From positions 32,552 to 96,551 of the forward strand of contig NZ_RHOC01000009.1 in assembly GCF_003946145.1 (NCBI RefSeq): 64,000 bases of DNA, written 5' to 3'. A program made the translations under genes and the position numbers. Source of the DNA: Levilactobacillus huananensis (GTDB taxonomy: Bacteria; Bacillota; Bacilli; Lactobacillales; Lactobacillaceae). The first letter of the stretch is position 1; each line of letters begins with the position of its first letter. The notes beneath the pieces are model-generated. The model was not told the origin of the DNA, ran no database searches, and worked only from the letters and a program-made list of their open reading frames with translations. Positions 26,655-36,136 of the stretch are shown piece after piece.

Positions 26655-28034
26655 GTGAGTTATGCAACTGCTCGGCTTCCCCGAGAAAAGGTCTTTCGCG
26701 ACCCCGTTCACAATTATATTTACGTTCAACACCAAGTTATTTTAGACTTAATCAACACCCGTGAATTTCAACGGCTACGGCGCATCAAACAACTCGGAAC
26801 CGCCTCGCTCATCTTCCATGGGGCCGAGCACTCGCGTTTTACCCATTCGCTGGGAGTCTATGAAGTTACCCGCCAAATCTGTGATAATTTCCAACGCAAC
26901 TATCCCATGGAAATTCCTGGTGACGGCGGTTGGGACGACCGGTATCGGTTAACTGCCTTATGCGCAGCTCTCTTGCACGACATCGGTCACGGTCCTTATT
27001 CCCACACCTTTGAACACATCTTTCACACGGATCACGAAGCTATTACCGCTGAAATCTTGACGTCACCCACGACCGAGGTCAATCAGGTCTTACGACGTGT
27101 CAGTCCAACCTTCCCGGCCGAAGTGGCGAGTGTCATTCAAAAGACCCACCCGAATCCACAGGTGGTTCAGATGATCTCTAGTCAAATTGACGCCGACCGC
27201 ATGGACTACCTCCTGCGTGACGCCTACTTCACGGGAACCGAATACGGAACCTTCGACATTACACGCATTCTACGAGTCATGCGCCCTTACAAGGATGGCA
27301 TTGCCTTTGCCATGAATGGGATGCACGCCGTCGAGGACTATATCATTAGTCGCTTCCAAATGTATCAACAGGTTTACTTCCACCCGGTTTCCCGGGCTAT
27401 GGAAGTGATCTTAGACCACCTGCTAGCTAGAGCCAATGAACTCTACCAAAACGGCAACGAAGATGAAAGCTTCATCCCTCACTTACTGCTACCGTTCTTC
27501 AATCACGAGTTCGATCTCAAGGACTATCTGAACCTCGATGACGGGGTACTCACCACTTATTTCATTCACTGGCGCGACTCTGATGACGAGATCCTGGCCG
27601 ACCTGGCCCACCGTTTTCTCGATAGAAAGCCCCTGAAAAGTGCCATTTTCTCTGAAGAGACGCAGGATCTGATTCCACACCTCCGCGATCTCATTGCCTC
27701 GGCCGGGTTCAATATCGACTACTACACGGCGACTGACAACAGTTATGACCTCCCCTACGACGATGCTTATGACCCGCGAGTCACACATCCCCTGACACAG
27801 ATCGAACTTCAGGAGCCGGACGGATCACTGCGCGAACTTTCGACGGTGTCCGACTTGGTTAATGCCATCCGTGGGAAGTTTTCCGGGGACCAACGTTTCT
27901 TCTTCCCTAAGGAAATGCTCAGCCCAGATAGTCATGATCCCGAACTATTTCAACCCATTTACGACGACTTTAAGCAATATATTCAAAACAATCAGTTGAT
28001 TCAGCCAAAGGAGACTGAGCACCATGACCATTAA
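26655..28034 (+). CDS. HD-domain phosphohydrolase (YwfO-like, dGTPase-related)
   Basis: The protein has 459 residues. Metal-binding HD motifs are visible: HSRFTHSLGV (about residue 58) and LLHDIGHGPYSHTFEH (about 106-121), followed by DADRMDYLLRDAYFTG (about 185). This matches the SamHD1/dNTPase-like group represented by B. subtilis YwfO and its Enterococcus homologue, which hydrolyse dNTPs. The GTG start lies 7 nt after GGAGG. It overlaps the next gene by 11 bp, so translation is probably coupled. Confidence 0.88.
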   Translation: MSYATARLPREKVFRDPVHNYIYVQHQVILDLINTREFQRLRRIKQLGTASLIFHGAEHSRFTHSLGVYEVTRQICDNFQRNYPMEIPGDGGWDDRYRLTALCAALLHDIGHGPYSHTFEHIFHTDHEAITAEILTSPTTEVNQVLRRVSPTFPAEVASVIQKTHPNPQVVQMISSQIDADRMDYLLRDAYFTGTEYGTFDITRILRVMRPYKDGIAFAMNGMHAVEDYIISRFQMYQQVYFHPVSRAMEVILDHLLARANELYQNGNEDESFIPHLLLPFFNHEFDLKDYLNLDDGVLTTYFIHWRDSDDEILADLAHRFLDRKPLKSAIFSEETQDLIPHLRDLIASAGFNIDYYTATDNSYDLPYDDAYDPRVTHPLTQIELQEPDGSLRELSTVSDLVNAIRGKFSGDQRFFFPKEMLSPDSHDPELFQPIYDDFKQYIQNNQLIQPKETEHHDH

Positions 28035-28833
28035 ACTCATCGCCGTGGATATTGATGGTACCCTCCTCAATGAGAATGACGAGCTGACTCCCACTACCAT
28101 TCAGACGATTCAAACCGCTCGTGACCGTGGCATCAAAGTGGTCTTGTGCACCGGACGACCGCTTACCGGGGTCACCCCCTATTTGGAAGCTCTTGGTCTG
28201 AATGGTGATGACCAATACGTCATCACTTACAATGGATCATTAGCCGAAACCGTCTCTGGGAAGGTACTGACAAAACACTCACTCAGCTATAACGATTATG
28301 TAGATTTGGAAGCTCTCGCTCGAAAATTTCAGGTCCACTTTCAAGTCCTCACACCCGATCACATCTACACGGCCGATCAGGACATCAGCCCACATACGGT
28401 TACCGAGAGTCACTTCGTTCATCTTCCTCTCCGCTACCGAGCAGCGTCGGATATGCCACGCAACCTCTTGATGCCCACGGCCATCTTCATCGATGATGCA
28501 CCAGTTCTCGACCAAGTTGAGGCCCAACTTCCCCGCGAGATTTACGATCGGTTCTACGTGGTTCGCACCATGCCCTATTTCATCGAGGTTCTGAGTAAAA
28601 ATGTTAGCAAGGGGAACACCCTAGCTGAGCTTGCCACGAGCCTGGGGCTCACCGCCGCCGACGTCATGGCGATCGGCGATCAGAATAACGACCTTCCGAT
28701 GCTGACTTACGCCGGCCTCGGGGTGGCCATGGGAAACGCCAATGCTGCTGTGAAGGCCGTCGCCGATATGGTGACGACCCCCAACACGGCTGATGGCGTG
28801 GCCACCGCAATTCAACGCTACGCCCTATCCTAA
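28024..28833 (+). CDS. Cof-type HAD phosphatase
   Basis: The protein has 269 residues. HAD motif I is DIDGTLLN (residues 8-15, nucleophile Asp8), motif II the Thr in VVLCTGRP, motif III Lys in SKNVSKGNT, motif IV GDQNNDLPML. A C2-type cap lies between motifs II and III. Such enzymes dephosphorylate sugar phosphates, FMN or pyridoxal phosphate; the substrate here is unknown. The start codon overlaps the end of the HD gene and follows GGAG at 10 nt. It is the first of two tandem paralogues. Confidence 0.9.
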   Translation: MTIKLIAVDIDGTLLNENDELTPTTIQTIQTARDRGIKVVLCTGRPLTGVTPYLEALGLNGDDQYVITYNGSLAETVSGKVLTKHSLSYNDYVDLEALARKFQVHFQVLTPDHIYTADQDISPHTVTESHFVHLPLRYRAASDMPRNLLMPTAIFIDDAPVLDQVEAQLPREIYDRFYVVRTMPYFIEVLSKNVSKGNTLAELATSLGLTAADVMAIGDQNNDLPMLTYAGLGVAMGNANAAVKAVADMVTTPNTADGVATAIQRYALS

Positions 28834-28860
28834 CGACACGAAGGAGAATTGACGAAAAAC

Positions 28861-29673
28861 ATGACAATTAAAATGATTGCAATTGATATTGACGGGACTT
28901 TACTTAACGAAAAGAACGAACTGGCTCCAGCCACCATTGCCGCAGTCCAATCTGCCACGGCCAAAGGGATTAAAGTGGTTCTCTGTACCGGTCGCCCCCT
29001 GACTGGTGTGCAGCCTTACCTCGACGCCCTGAAATTAAGCGGCGACGACCAATACGCCATTACCTACAACGGTTCTGTCTCCCAGACCGTTTCTGGAAAA
29101 ATGATGACCAACCACTCTCTCAGTTACAACGACTTCATCGACTTGGAAGCCCTCGCCCGGAAACTCCAGGTCCACTTCCAGATCGAAACGCCCGACTTCA
29201 TCTACACGCCGAACAAAGATATTTCGGCCTACACCATTGCTGAAAGTATGCTGGTTAAGATGCTCATTCGTTATCGTGCTGTCGGCGAAATCAGTCGTGA
29301 TCTGACAATTTCTAAGGCCATGTTCGTCGACCACAAAGACATCATCGACCGTGTCAATGCAGAAATCCCTCAAGAATTTCGAGACCGGTTCTACGTCGTT
29401 CAGAGCACGCCATTCTTCGTTGAAATCATGAATAAGCAGGCCAGCAAAGGAAACACACTAGGTGAGCTTGCAACCAAGCTGGGCTTTAGTGCTGATGAGG
29501 TCATGGCCATCGGGGACCAAGGTAACGATCTGACGATGATCGACTATGCTGGTCTCGGAGTGGCCATGGGAAACGCCATCGACGAGATTAAGGAAGCGGC
29601 CCAGGTCACGACCCTTACCAACGTTGAAGATGGCGTCGCAGCTGCCATCCACAAGTACGTCTTAGATATCTAA
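28861..29673 (+). CDS. Cof-type HAD phosphatase (tandem paralogue)
   Basis: The protein has 270 residues and is collinear with the preceding HAD protein, sharing [27 protein letters not shown], the NKQASKGNT Lys region and GDQGNDL. Catalytic Asp residues are intact, so both copies should be active. The ATG at 28861 is 14 nt after AAGGAG; a TTG at 28849 is only 2 nt after it, so the start is uncertain. The cap regions differ most, suggesting different substrates. Confidence 0.9.
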   Translation: MTIKMIAIDIDGTLLNEKNELAPATIAAVQSATAKGIKVVLCTGRPLTGVQPYLDALKLSGDDQYAITYNGSVSQTVSGKMMTNHSLSYNDFIDLEALARKLQVHFQIETPDFIYTPNKDISAYTIAESMLVKMLIRYRAVGEISRDLTISKAMFVDHKDIIDRVNAEIPQEFRDRFYVVQSTPFFVEIMNKQASKGNTLGELATKLGFSADEVMAIGDQGNDLTMIDYAGLGVAMGNAIDEIKEAAQVTTLTNVEDGVAAAIHKYVLDI

Positions 29674-29722
29674 ATTGGTTGGCGTACTGCCCATGGTTCA
29701 AATGCAACATGTTTAGCTAAAC

Positions 29723-29770
29723 AAATAGACGAGTCACTATCAGCTATTTCTGGTAGTGACTCGTCTATTT
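29723..29770. terminator. Bidirectional terminator
   Basis: AAATAGACGAGTCACTATCAG and CTGGTAGTGACTCGTCTATTT form a 20-bp hairpin between convergent genes, with A/T runs on both sides. Confidence 0.85.
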
Positions 29771-29787
29771 AGTGTCAGCCATTCAAT

Positions 29788-30525
29788 TTATTTGCTTGTC
29801 CCCTTGTTTCCTTTAACCGCTCGAATCACATAGCTTCCCTGCCAAGGTCCGGTCCACCAGCCATCAAACCCAGCTGACTTGGCCAGCAGCACGTGGCAAC
29901 CCGCGGACTCTAAAAAGTCTCGGTAGCCCCGCAGATGATGATCCGTATCAACGATTAACAATTCGCCACCAGGTTTTAAAACTCGGACGGCCTCCTCTAA
30001 TGCCTGATAACGCATAGCCTTAGGCTTGATGTTGTGGACCGCAAAGCTGGTCGTGACGATGTCGAACCGATTGTGGTCATATGGTAAATCCACCATATCC
30101 GCCGTGACCAGCGTGACGCGATCGGCAACCCCTAACGTGGCCATATTCGCCATGGTGGCCTGTTTTGAATTTTGTGATTGGTCCCGTGACCGCCAGAGAT
30201 CAACACCCACGGCCCGGCCAGTTCCCGACAACTCTTGGGCCACACGCCCCAACACGGTGCCATGACCACAACCAAGATCCAGGACCTGAGCGTTGGGATC
30301 AACCGAGGTTTGTGCCAATAGCCGCTCCCAGATGTGTCCCTTCCCTCGTAATGAGGTGTGTAAGAAAATACCAAGCCCTGCGACGAAAAACAACCCCACG
30401 ACGATATCCCAAAACCGTTCCGTCGCATGCTGTTCCCAGAAAAAACTAGTAAATAAAAAAAGCGCCGCTACCAAATAAAGCATTGGAATCACGGGCGCAT
30501 CAATACCTGACGTCACTTTTTTCAT
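29788..30525 (-). CDS. Membrane-anchored class I SAM-dependent methyltransferase
   Basis: The protein has 245 residues. Two membrane helices at the N-terminus (about 13-32 and 38-57) precede a Rossmann methyltransferase domain. Motif I is VLDLGCGHGTVLG (about 81-93), then GVDLW (motif II region), ADMVDLPYD and LKPGGELLIVD. Proteins of this plan in Firmicutes are thought to methylate lipids or small molecules at the membrane; the substrate is unknown. The ATG lies 9 nt after GGGGAG. It lies 25 bp downstream of the DUF3899 gene on the same strand and is likely co-transcribed. Confidence 0.85.
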   Translation of the reverse strand: MKKVTSGIDAPVIPMLYLVAALFLFTSFFWEQHATERFWDIVVGLFFVAGLGIFLHTSLRGKGHIWERLLAQTSVDPNAQVLDLGCGHGTVLGRVAQELSGTGRAVGVDLWRSRDQSQNSKQATMANMATLGVADRVTLVTADMVDLPYDHNRFDIVTTSFAVHNIKPKAMRYQALEEAVRVLKPGGELLIVDTDHHLRGYRDFLESAGCHVLLAKSAGFDGWWTGPWQGSYVIRAVKGNKGTSK

Positions 30526-30550
30526 TTTAATTCGCTCCCCTAAGTGAATT

Positions 30551-30910
30551 TTATAGCAGTGTTAAAATAATGCCGATAATCACGTACACCCCACCAGAAA
30601 CCAACCCATAACGGGCAAATCCGTTCACAACAATCGGTGAATTCTTCACCGTCGCCACGTGACGCACGTCAATTTTCTTTTCGCGTTCCTCTTTGGTTAC
30701 CGGGTCCCCTTTACGTCGACGCCGACGCCACCCAGTAAACAAATGACCCTTGGCTAATATCCCAATCATCCCCAAGACCAGCAGTGCCAGTCCAATCATG
30801 AAGAGTAAATTGCCAATGACCATTAAGGGTTGTTCCAAAATGCGCATTGCTAGCGCAACAATCAGTCCCACGGCTAAGGTGCCCGTCGTCCATCGCTGCC
30901 AACTCGTCAT
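30551..30910 (-). CDS. DUF3899-type membrane protein
   Basis: The protein has 119 residues with three hydrophobic segments (about 8-26, 30-52 and 97-118). A cytoplasmic basic stretch (GWRRRRRKGD) and the charged segment TKEEREKKID lie in the loop. It resembles the DUF3899 family of small Firmicutes membrane proteins, of unknown role. The ATG lies 8 nt after GGGAG. It precedes the methyltransferase gene. Confidence 0.7.
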   Translation of the reverse strand: MTSWQRWTTGTLAVGLIVALAMRILEQPLMVIGNLLFMIGLALLVLGMIGILAKGHLFTGWRRRRRKGDPVTKEEREKKIDVRHVATVKNSPIVVNGFARYGLVSGGVYVIIGIILTLL

Positions 30911-31047
30911 GGCAGTTGCTCCCTTCAAGATATAAATTTACACGTGATTTCCGACGACAATCAGATGTCCCTGAAACCAACCTCGACCGCTTCTCATAGG
31001 GTACCGGTAGATGATTACCACGTGTAGTTAGTTTAACCTATTTTAGC

Positions 31048-31087
31048 AAAAAAACTTGAGTCGTGTGCACCACGACTCAAGTTTTTT
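31048..31087 (-). terminator. prs terminator
   Basis: AAAAAACTTGAGTCGTG and CACGACTCAAGTTTTTT are perfect arms around a 5-nt loop, 10 bp after the prs stop. Confidence 0.95.
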
Positions 31088-31095
31088 CAGTTTCT

Positions 31096-32076
31096 TTATT
31101 GTTCTGCGGACCGGAAACGGTTCTTGAACAATGGACTAACTGGCCGATTTTCGTTAATTCGCTTGATGGCTTGACCGATCAGTGGTCCAACGGAGATTTG
31201 TTGGATCTTGTCAATTTGCTTGTCTGCCGTTAATTGAATAGAGTCCGTCACAACCAATTTCTTAATCGGGGACTTTTCAATCCGTTCAATGGCTGGACCG
31301 GAAAGAACAGGGTGCGTACAACTTGCATAGACCTCAGTCGCACCGGCATCCATCAGGGCTTGTGACCCCAACGTAATCGTGCCGGCGGTGTCGATCATAT
31401 CATCAATCATGATACACCGCTTTCCCTTAACATCCCCGATAATATTCATGATCTCGGCAACGTTAGCCTTAGGCCGTCGTTTGTCGATAATAGCAATTGG
31501 CGCCTTCAAGAACTCTGCCAATGCCCGGGCACGTGTCACACCACCGTGGTCTGGTGAAACCACGACGGCATCCTTGTCTAACCCGTTGGTCAAGAAATAA
31601 TCGGCTAACAGTGGGGCACCCATCAAGTGATCCACTGGAACATCGAAGAATCCTTGAATCTGAGCGGCGTGCAAGTCAAGGGCGAGTACCCGCGTTACGC
31701 CAGCCGTTTGCAGCATGTTTGCCACTAATTTGGCCGTAATTGGTTCGCGAGACCGGGCTTTTCTATCCTGTCGGGCGTACCCGTAATACGGAATGACCAC
31801 GTTGATAGTCGCTGCGCTTGCCCGTCGTAAAGCATCAATCATGATCAATAATTCCATCAAATTATCGTTGACTGGTGCCGACGTGGATTGAATCACGTAA
31901 ACGTGACAACCCCGGACACTTTGCTCGATATTAATCCGAATTTCACCGTCACTAAACCGATCCACCGAAGTTTTCCCTAACTCAACACCAACCTCGCTAG
32001 CGATCTTTTCCGCTAACGGCTTGTTAGAGTTCAACGCAAAAATCTTTAGTTTAGGGTCAAAATATTGCGTAGCCAT
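31096..32076 (-). CDS. prs: Ribose-phosphate pyrophosphokinase
   Basis: The protein has 326 residues. It makes PRPP from ribose 5-phosphate and ATP for purine, pyrimidine, His, Trp and NAD synthesis. Visible features are [25 protein letters not shown] (ATP-binding flexible loop), [11 protein letters not shown], and the PRPP-binding loop [13 protein letters not shown]. The ATG lies 5 nt after GGAGG; the frame upstream is not needed. It ends the purR-glmU-prs transcription unit. Confidence 0.97.
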   Translation of the reverse strand: MATQYFDPKLKIFALNSNKPLAEKIASEVGVELGKTSVDRFSDGEIRINIEQSVRGCHVYVIQSTSAPVNDNLMELLIMIDALRRASAATINVVIPYYGYARQDRKARSREPITAKLVANMLQTAGVTRVLALDLHAAQIQGFFDVPVDHLMGAPLLADYFLTNGLDKDAVVVSPDHGGVTRARALAEFLKAPIAIIDKRRPKANVAEIMNIIGDVKGKRCIMIDDMIDTAGTITLGSQALMDAGATEVYASCTHPVLSGPAIERIEKSPIKKLVVTDSIQLTADKQIDKIQQISVGPLIGQAIKRINENRPVSPLFKNRFRSAEQ

Positions 32077-32159
32077 AATTTCCTCCAATAGCAACTAAAC
32101 TGCCAGAATTTACTATAATAATTTTATGCTATCGTGTCGTGAAACACAAGACCCTCGCT

Positions 32160-33539
32160 CTAATCTTCACCGCGATACGGAAGTTTCTGGTAATAATTAG
32201 GCTTGTTAGTCTGACGTTGACGTGCGATGGCCATGTCATATTGCTTTAAATCATCCGTAATTGTTGAGCCAGCAGCCACAAAACTGTGATCCGCCACGTT
32301 TAATGGTGCAATCAAGTTGGAATTAGACCCAATGAAGGCATCGTCTCCCACGACCGTCTCATGCTTGTGCAGACCATCGTAATTCACAAAGATGACGCCG
32401 CAACCGATGTTGATGTGCTTGCCCAGCTTGGCATTCCCGACATAAGTCAGGTGGCCCACCTTGGTGCCCTCACCAATCGTCGCCTTCTTGACCTCGACAA
32501 AGTTGCCCAAGTGAACCTTAGGCCCGATGTGTGACTCCGGACGTAAATGGCTGTTAGGACCAATATCACTCCCACTAGCCATTGTGGATTCTTCCAACAA
32601 AGAAGAAGTTACGGTGACGTGATCAGCCAACGTCGAGTTCCGAATTTCGGAATGCGCACCAATGTAACAGTCCTCACCAATTACGGTAGAGCCTTTCAAA
32701 ACCACACCGCCTTCAATAATGGTATCGGAACCAATCTTGACACCAGCATCGATATACGTCGTGTCGGGATCAATTAATGTTACCCCATCGCGCATGTGTT
32801 GCCGGTTGATCCGGTTACGCATGATCTTCGTCGCATTAGCCAAGGCAACGCGATCGTTAACGCCCATAGACTCATCGAAATCAGCCATTTGGTAAGCGGC
32901 CACGATATCTCCTTGTTGCTTCAAAATCTCGATAACATCGGTGAGGTAATATTCTCCCTGAGCATTGTCATTAGAGGTTTGATGTAAAGCGGCAAACAAC
33001 TTTTGATTGTCGAATACGTAAACCCCCGTGTTAATCTCATGGATTTCCTGTTCCTCAGAACTAGCATCCTTTTGTTCCACGATCTTTTCAACGATACCAA
33101 TGTTGTTCCGCACAATCCGACCGTAACCGGTTGGATCTGGGGCAACGGAGGTTAAAATCGTTGCAGCGGCGTGCTTGGCTTCATGGTAAGCAAAGAGATC
33201 CTCAAACGTTTGGGCAGTAAATAATGGCGTATCCCCACTCACAATAAGTGTGGTCCCAACTTCATCCTTCAAGAGTGGCTCTGCCTGTAAGACGGCATGA
33301 CCCGTTCCCATTTGTTTGGCCTGGAGTGCATATGCCGTCCGGTCACCTAACGTTGCCTTGACGTCATCAGCACCATAGCCCACGACTGTCACGATTTGAT
33401 CCATCTGGGTCTTCTCTACCTGTGTGAGAACGTGGTCTACCATAGCTTTGCCGCAAACCTGATGCAAGACCTTGTATAACTTTGACTTCATCCGCGTGCC
33501 CTTACCAGCCGCGAGGATAATCGTATTTCTCGTGTTCAT
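32160..33539 (-). CDS. glmU: Bifunctional GlmU: N-acetylglucosamine-1-phosphate uridyltransferase / glucosamine-1-phosphate acetyltransferase
   Basis: The protein has 459 residues. The N-terminal pyrophosphorylase domain carries [11 protein letters not shown] (residues 9-19) and the C-terminal left-handed beta-helix acetyltransferase has hexapeptide repeats from about residue 250. It makes UDP-GlcNAc, the MurA substrate, from glucosamine 1-phosphate, acetyl-CoA and UTP. The ATG lies 8 nt after AGGAG. It is 11 bp downstream of purR, matching the B. subtilis order purR...glmU-prs. Confidence 0.97.
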   Translation of the reverse strand: MNTRNTIILAAGKGTRMKSKLYKVLHQVCGKAMVDHVLTQVEKTQMDQIVTVVGYGADDVKATLGDRTAYALQAKQMGTGHAVLQAEPLLKDEVGTTLIVSGDTPLFTAQTFEDLFAYHEAKHAAATILTSVAPDPTGYGRIVRNNIGIVEKIVEQKDASSEEQEIHEINTGVYVFDNQKLFAALHQTSNDNAQGEYYLTDVIEILKQQGDIVAAYQMADFDESMGVNDRVALANATKIMRNRINRQHMRDGVTLIDPDTTYIDAGVKIGSDTIIEGGVVLKGSTVIGEDCYIGAHSEIRNSTLADHVTVTSSLLEESTMASGSDIGPNSHLRPESHIGPKVHLGNFVEVKKATIGEGTKVGHLTYVGNAKLGKHINIGCGVIFVNYDGLHKHETVVGDDAFIGSNSNLIAPLNVADHSFVAAGSTITDDLKQYDMAIARQRQTNKPNYYQKLPYRGED

Positions 33540-33550
33540 TCCGATATCTC

Positions 33551-34390
33551 CTAATTTAATTGATTATTTTCAGCCCCAAAAATTTGGGTCAAATAGTTCC
33601 CAGGTGTCACCCGGATCTGTTCGTCCTTCGTATGAATCTTTAAGAGCGATGTGTACTTTGTCACGGTTCGTTGTCCTTCAAAGTCACCTTCTGCGAAGAC
33701 AGCAACCCCAGCAAGTTGTGAATCGAATTCATCAACTAATGACCGTAAGCCGCCTACGGTACCGCCGCCCTTCATGTAGTCATCGACTAACAGAACTTTG
33801 GACCCCGGCTTGACACTGCGCTTCGACAACGCCATCCGTTCAATTCGTTTCGTCGAACCGGAGACGTAGTTCACACTGACTGTGGACCCTTCGGTAATCT
33901 GAGAATCATGCCGGACAATGACAAAGGGGACATTCAAGTAGCTGGCCACACTTTGGGCCAAAGGAATTCCCTTGGTTGCCACCGTAACCACGACATCAAC
34001 CGATTGGTTTAGGTACTGAGTTGCCAAGATGCGGCCAATTTGCCGCAACGCAGCCGGCCGGCCGAGGATGTCGGACATGTAGACGTAGCCACCCGGCAGG
34101 TAACGATCGGCTTCGGACAGTTCTGTAATCATTTCGGATACGAATTGTTCGGCTTCTTCTTTTAAAATGTACGGAATGAACCGCGCACCACCGGCAGCTC
34201 CGGGAACGGTCTCCAGCAACCCAGTTCCCCGTGTCTGAAAGGCCCGTTTCAAGATCGTCAGATCTTCACTAATAGAAGATTTGGCCGACCCATATCGCTC
34301 TGCAAAAAAAGTCAAGGACACCAATTGATGCGGACGTTCTAACAAATACCGGGTCATATCGACCAAACGGTCACTTCTTCTGACTTTCAA
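33551..34390 (-). CDS. purR: Purine operon repressor
   Basis: The protein has 279 residues. A winged-helix N-terminal domain ([17 protein letters not shown], then [12 protein letters not shown]) is joined to a phosphoribosyltransferase-fold domain with the PRPP-binding loop [13 protein letters not shown] (about 200). It binds PurBox DNA and is released by PRPP. The start is the TTG at 34390, which gives MKVRRSDRL, in line with B. subtilis MKFRRSGRL, and has GAGG 8 nt upstream; a GTG at 34399 overlaps the Shine-Dalgarno sequence. A PurBox-like sequence lies upstream at 34444-34456. Confidence 0.95.
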   Translation of the reverse strand: MKVRRSDRLVDMTRYLLERPHQLVSLTFFAERYGSAKSSISEDLTILKRAFQTRGTGLLETVPGAAGGARFIPYILKEEAEQFVSEMITELSEADRYLPGGYVYMSDILGRPAALRQIGRILATQYLNQSVDVVVTVATKGIPLAQSVASYLNVPFVIVRHDSQITEGSTVSVNYVSGSTKRIERMALSKRSVKPGSKVLLVDDYMKGGGTVGGLRSLVDEFDSQLAGVAVFAEGDFEGQRTVTKYTSLLKIHTKDEQIRVTPGNYLTQIFGAENNQLN

Positions 34391-34443
34391 CCTCTTCACC
34401 TCAACTATTATTTAGTATTAATTGTACCGACAATTTTAGCATA

Positions 34444-34456
34444 AATGTTCGTGTTT
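34444..34456 (+). promoter_or_regulatory. Possible PurBox upstream of purR
   Basis: AATGTTCGTGTTT matches the PurBox (AWWGTTCGGWWWT) at 11 of 13 positions, 54 bp from the purR start. A partner box is not clear, so autoregulation is only suggested. Confidence 0.35.
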
Positions 34457-34580
34457 TTCGTTATATTTCGGTGAGAATTAGGAAAAAGTTCCAAAATTTA
34501 AAGAATGCAAGGACATTTAGTCGCTTTCAGCGTATCTTTTGGGTTTTCACACCCACCCCTAGTTGCGAATCAGCGCAGAC

Positions 34581-34610
34581 AAAAATGGCTCACCAAGTTG
34601 GTGAGCCATT
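34581..34610 (-). terminator. Terminator of the zinc ABC operon
   Basis: AATGGCTCACCAAGTTGGTGAGCCATT is a perfect 12-bp hairpin with five T on the minus strand, 37 bp after the permease stop. Confidence 0.9.
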
Positions 34611-34647
34611 GCAAATTTTCTTTTCAATTATGGTCAAACAGTGTCAC

Positions 34648-35445
34648 TTATTCCGCCGTTTGAAGTCGTTGCCAGCCCAATGCAACAAAGTAGAAGATAG
34701 CCTCAATCGCCGCGATGAAGAAGGAAACGGGATAATTGGTGAGATAACTCAACGTTAACCCACTCCACACACCGATCAGAGCCAGCGCAATGGCCAATAC
34801 CATCATCCCCCCTACAGTGTGGGCAAAGTACTTTGCCGTAGCTGCTGGCAAGGTCAATAGAATAAAAATTAACAGTGACCCCACGATTTGTGCGGCCACG
34901 CTCACACTCAAAGCCACCAAGACCAGGAAGGTGATGGATAACGCATTGGTCCACAACCCTTTGACCCGCGCTCCCGTATGATCAAACGAATCAAACTTCA
35001 GGAAACGGTAGAGTACAAAAACCACGAGTAAAACCACGAGTGACAGCCAGAGCATCTGACGGACGTCACTGACACTGATGCCGATAACACTTCCGAAGAG
35101 AATGCTCGTGGCATAGCTGGCGTTCTTATTGGCTAGGGATAGGAACAGGATCCCCATCCCGATGAATAACGCCGAAATAGCACTCGTTGCTGCCTCCCGT
35201 CGTTCTGAACGAGCTGAGAGCTGACCGACGATGACTGAACTCACCACGGTAAAGAGTAACATGCCGTTGAGTGGTGCCCAACCGGCAAAGACCCCGAAAG
35301 CCGCACCAGAAAAACCAATTTCGGACAGCGTATGCGTCAAAAAAGACATGTTTCGGGCGATCACGAAGACGCCCATAATGCCACAAATCACGGCAATAAT
35401 AGTCCCCGCCGCGAAGGCATTGCGCATAAATTCATAACTAAACAT
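34648..35445 (-). CDS. Metal (zinc) ABC transporter permease
   Basis: A 265-residue ABC-3 family permease with seven to eight membrane helices and the family motifs HTLSEIGFSGAAFG (about 37-50) and LPAATAKYFA (about 199-208). It forms the membrane channel for Zn/Mn uptake with the ATPase and lipoprotein encoded upstream. Its start overlaps the ATPase gene by 8 bp, indicating translational coupling. The upstream Zur-box-like palindrome points to zinc as substrate. Confidence 0.9.
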   Translation of the reverse strand: MFSYEFMRNAFAAGTIIAVICGIMGVFVIARNMSFLTHTLSEIGFSGAAFGVFAGWAPLNGMLLFTVVSSVIVGQLSARSERREAATSAISALFIGMGILFLSLANKNASYATSILFGSVIGISVSDVRQMLWLSLVVLLVVFVLYRFLKFDSFDHTGARVKGLWTNALSITFLVLVALSVSVAAQIVGSLLIFILLTLPAATAKYFAHTVGGMMVLAIALALIGVWSGLTLSYLTNYPVSFFIAAIEAIFYFVALGWQRLQTAE

Positions 35446-36136
35446 TTTCGCCCTCCCAAACCTTGTCGTGTGTCAACTGCGCGATCGGTCCCTGTTCAAC
35501 CTTACCGGGAGTCATCATGAGATATTGATGCGTATACTTCTGTGCCATGGGAATATCATGGGTCACGAAGAGCACGGTCAAATTCAACCGTTGATTCAAT
35601 TCAGTGACGAGGTCCAGTAATTCCGTCTTGGTAACCGGATCCAGACTAGCGGTCGACTCATCCAAAATTAAAAGGTTAGGGGCCTCGACTAAGGCTTGAG
35701 CCAGATAGGCCTTTTGCTTTTCCCCACCCGATGCTTGACCAATTGGACGGTTCGCTAGCTTAGTTAAGCCCGTTTGTTCAATAATTCGCTGGACCTTCGC
35801 TCGTTCCTTAGCCGACAGCCAGGGTAACTTCCAACCGGTCAGATTCAAGCCAATAAAGTCCCGGATGGTCAGTGGATAATCGGCATCGATGTTCCGAAAT
35901 TGGGGGACATAGCCGATCCGCACGTCGTTGACGCTGGGCAAATAGGTCACCTTTCCTTGGGTTGGCCGTAATTGATGCAGCAAGGTCCGCATCAGCGTGG
36001 TCTTTCCGACCCCGTTCTTCCCAATAATGCTCCACACCTCACCTTGGCGAATCGTCAGATTCAGGTCACTGAAGACGGGATTATTCGGAAATGTCACGCC
36101 CAGATGGTCTAGTTTTAAAATAGGTGCGTTGGTCAT
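35438..36136 (-). CDS. Metal (zinc) ABC transporter ATP-binding protein
   Basis: The protein has 232 residues: Walker A GKNGVGKT (about 39-46), Q-loop VPQFRNID, signature ASGGEKQKAYLAQAL (normally LSGGQ), Walker B LLILDEST and H-loop THD. It powers the metal permease. It overlaps the substrate-binding gene by 4 bp and the permease gene by 8 bp. Confidence 0.92.
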   Translation of the reverse strand: MTNAPILKLDHLGVTFPNNPVFSDLNLTIRQGEVWSIIGKNGVGKTTLMRTLLHQLRPTQGKVTYLPSVNDVRIGYVPQFRNIDADYPLTIRDFIGLNLTGWKLPWLSAKERAKVQRIIEQTGLTKLANRPIGQASGGEKQKAYLAQALVEAPNLLILDESTASLDPVTKTELLDLVTELNQRLNLTVLFVTHDIPMAQKYTHQYLMMTPGKVEQGPIAQLTHDKVWEGENV

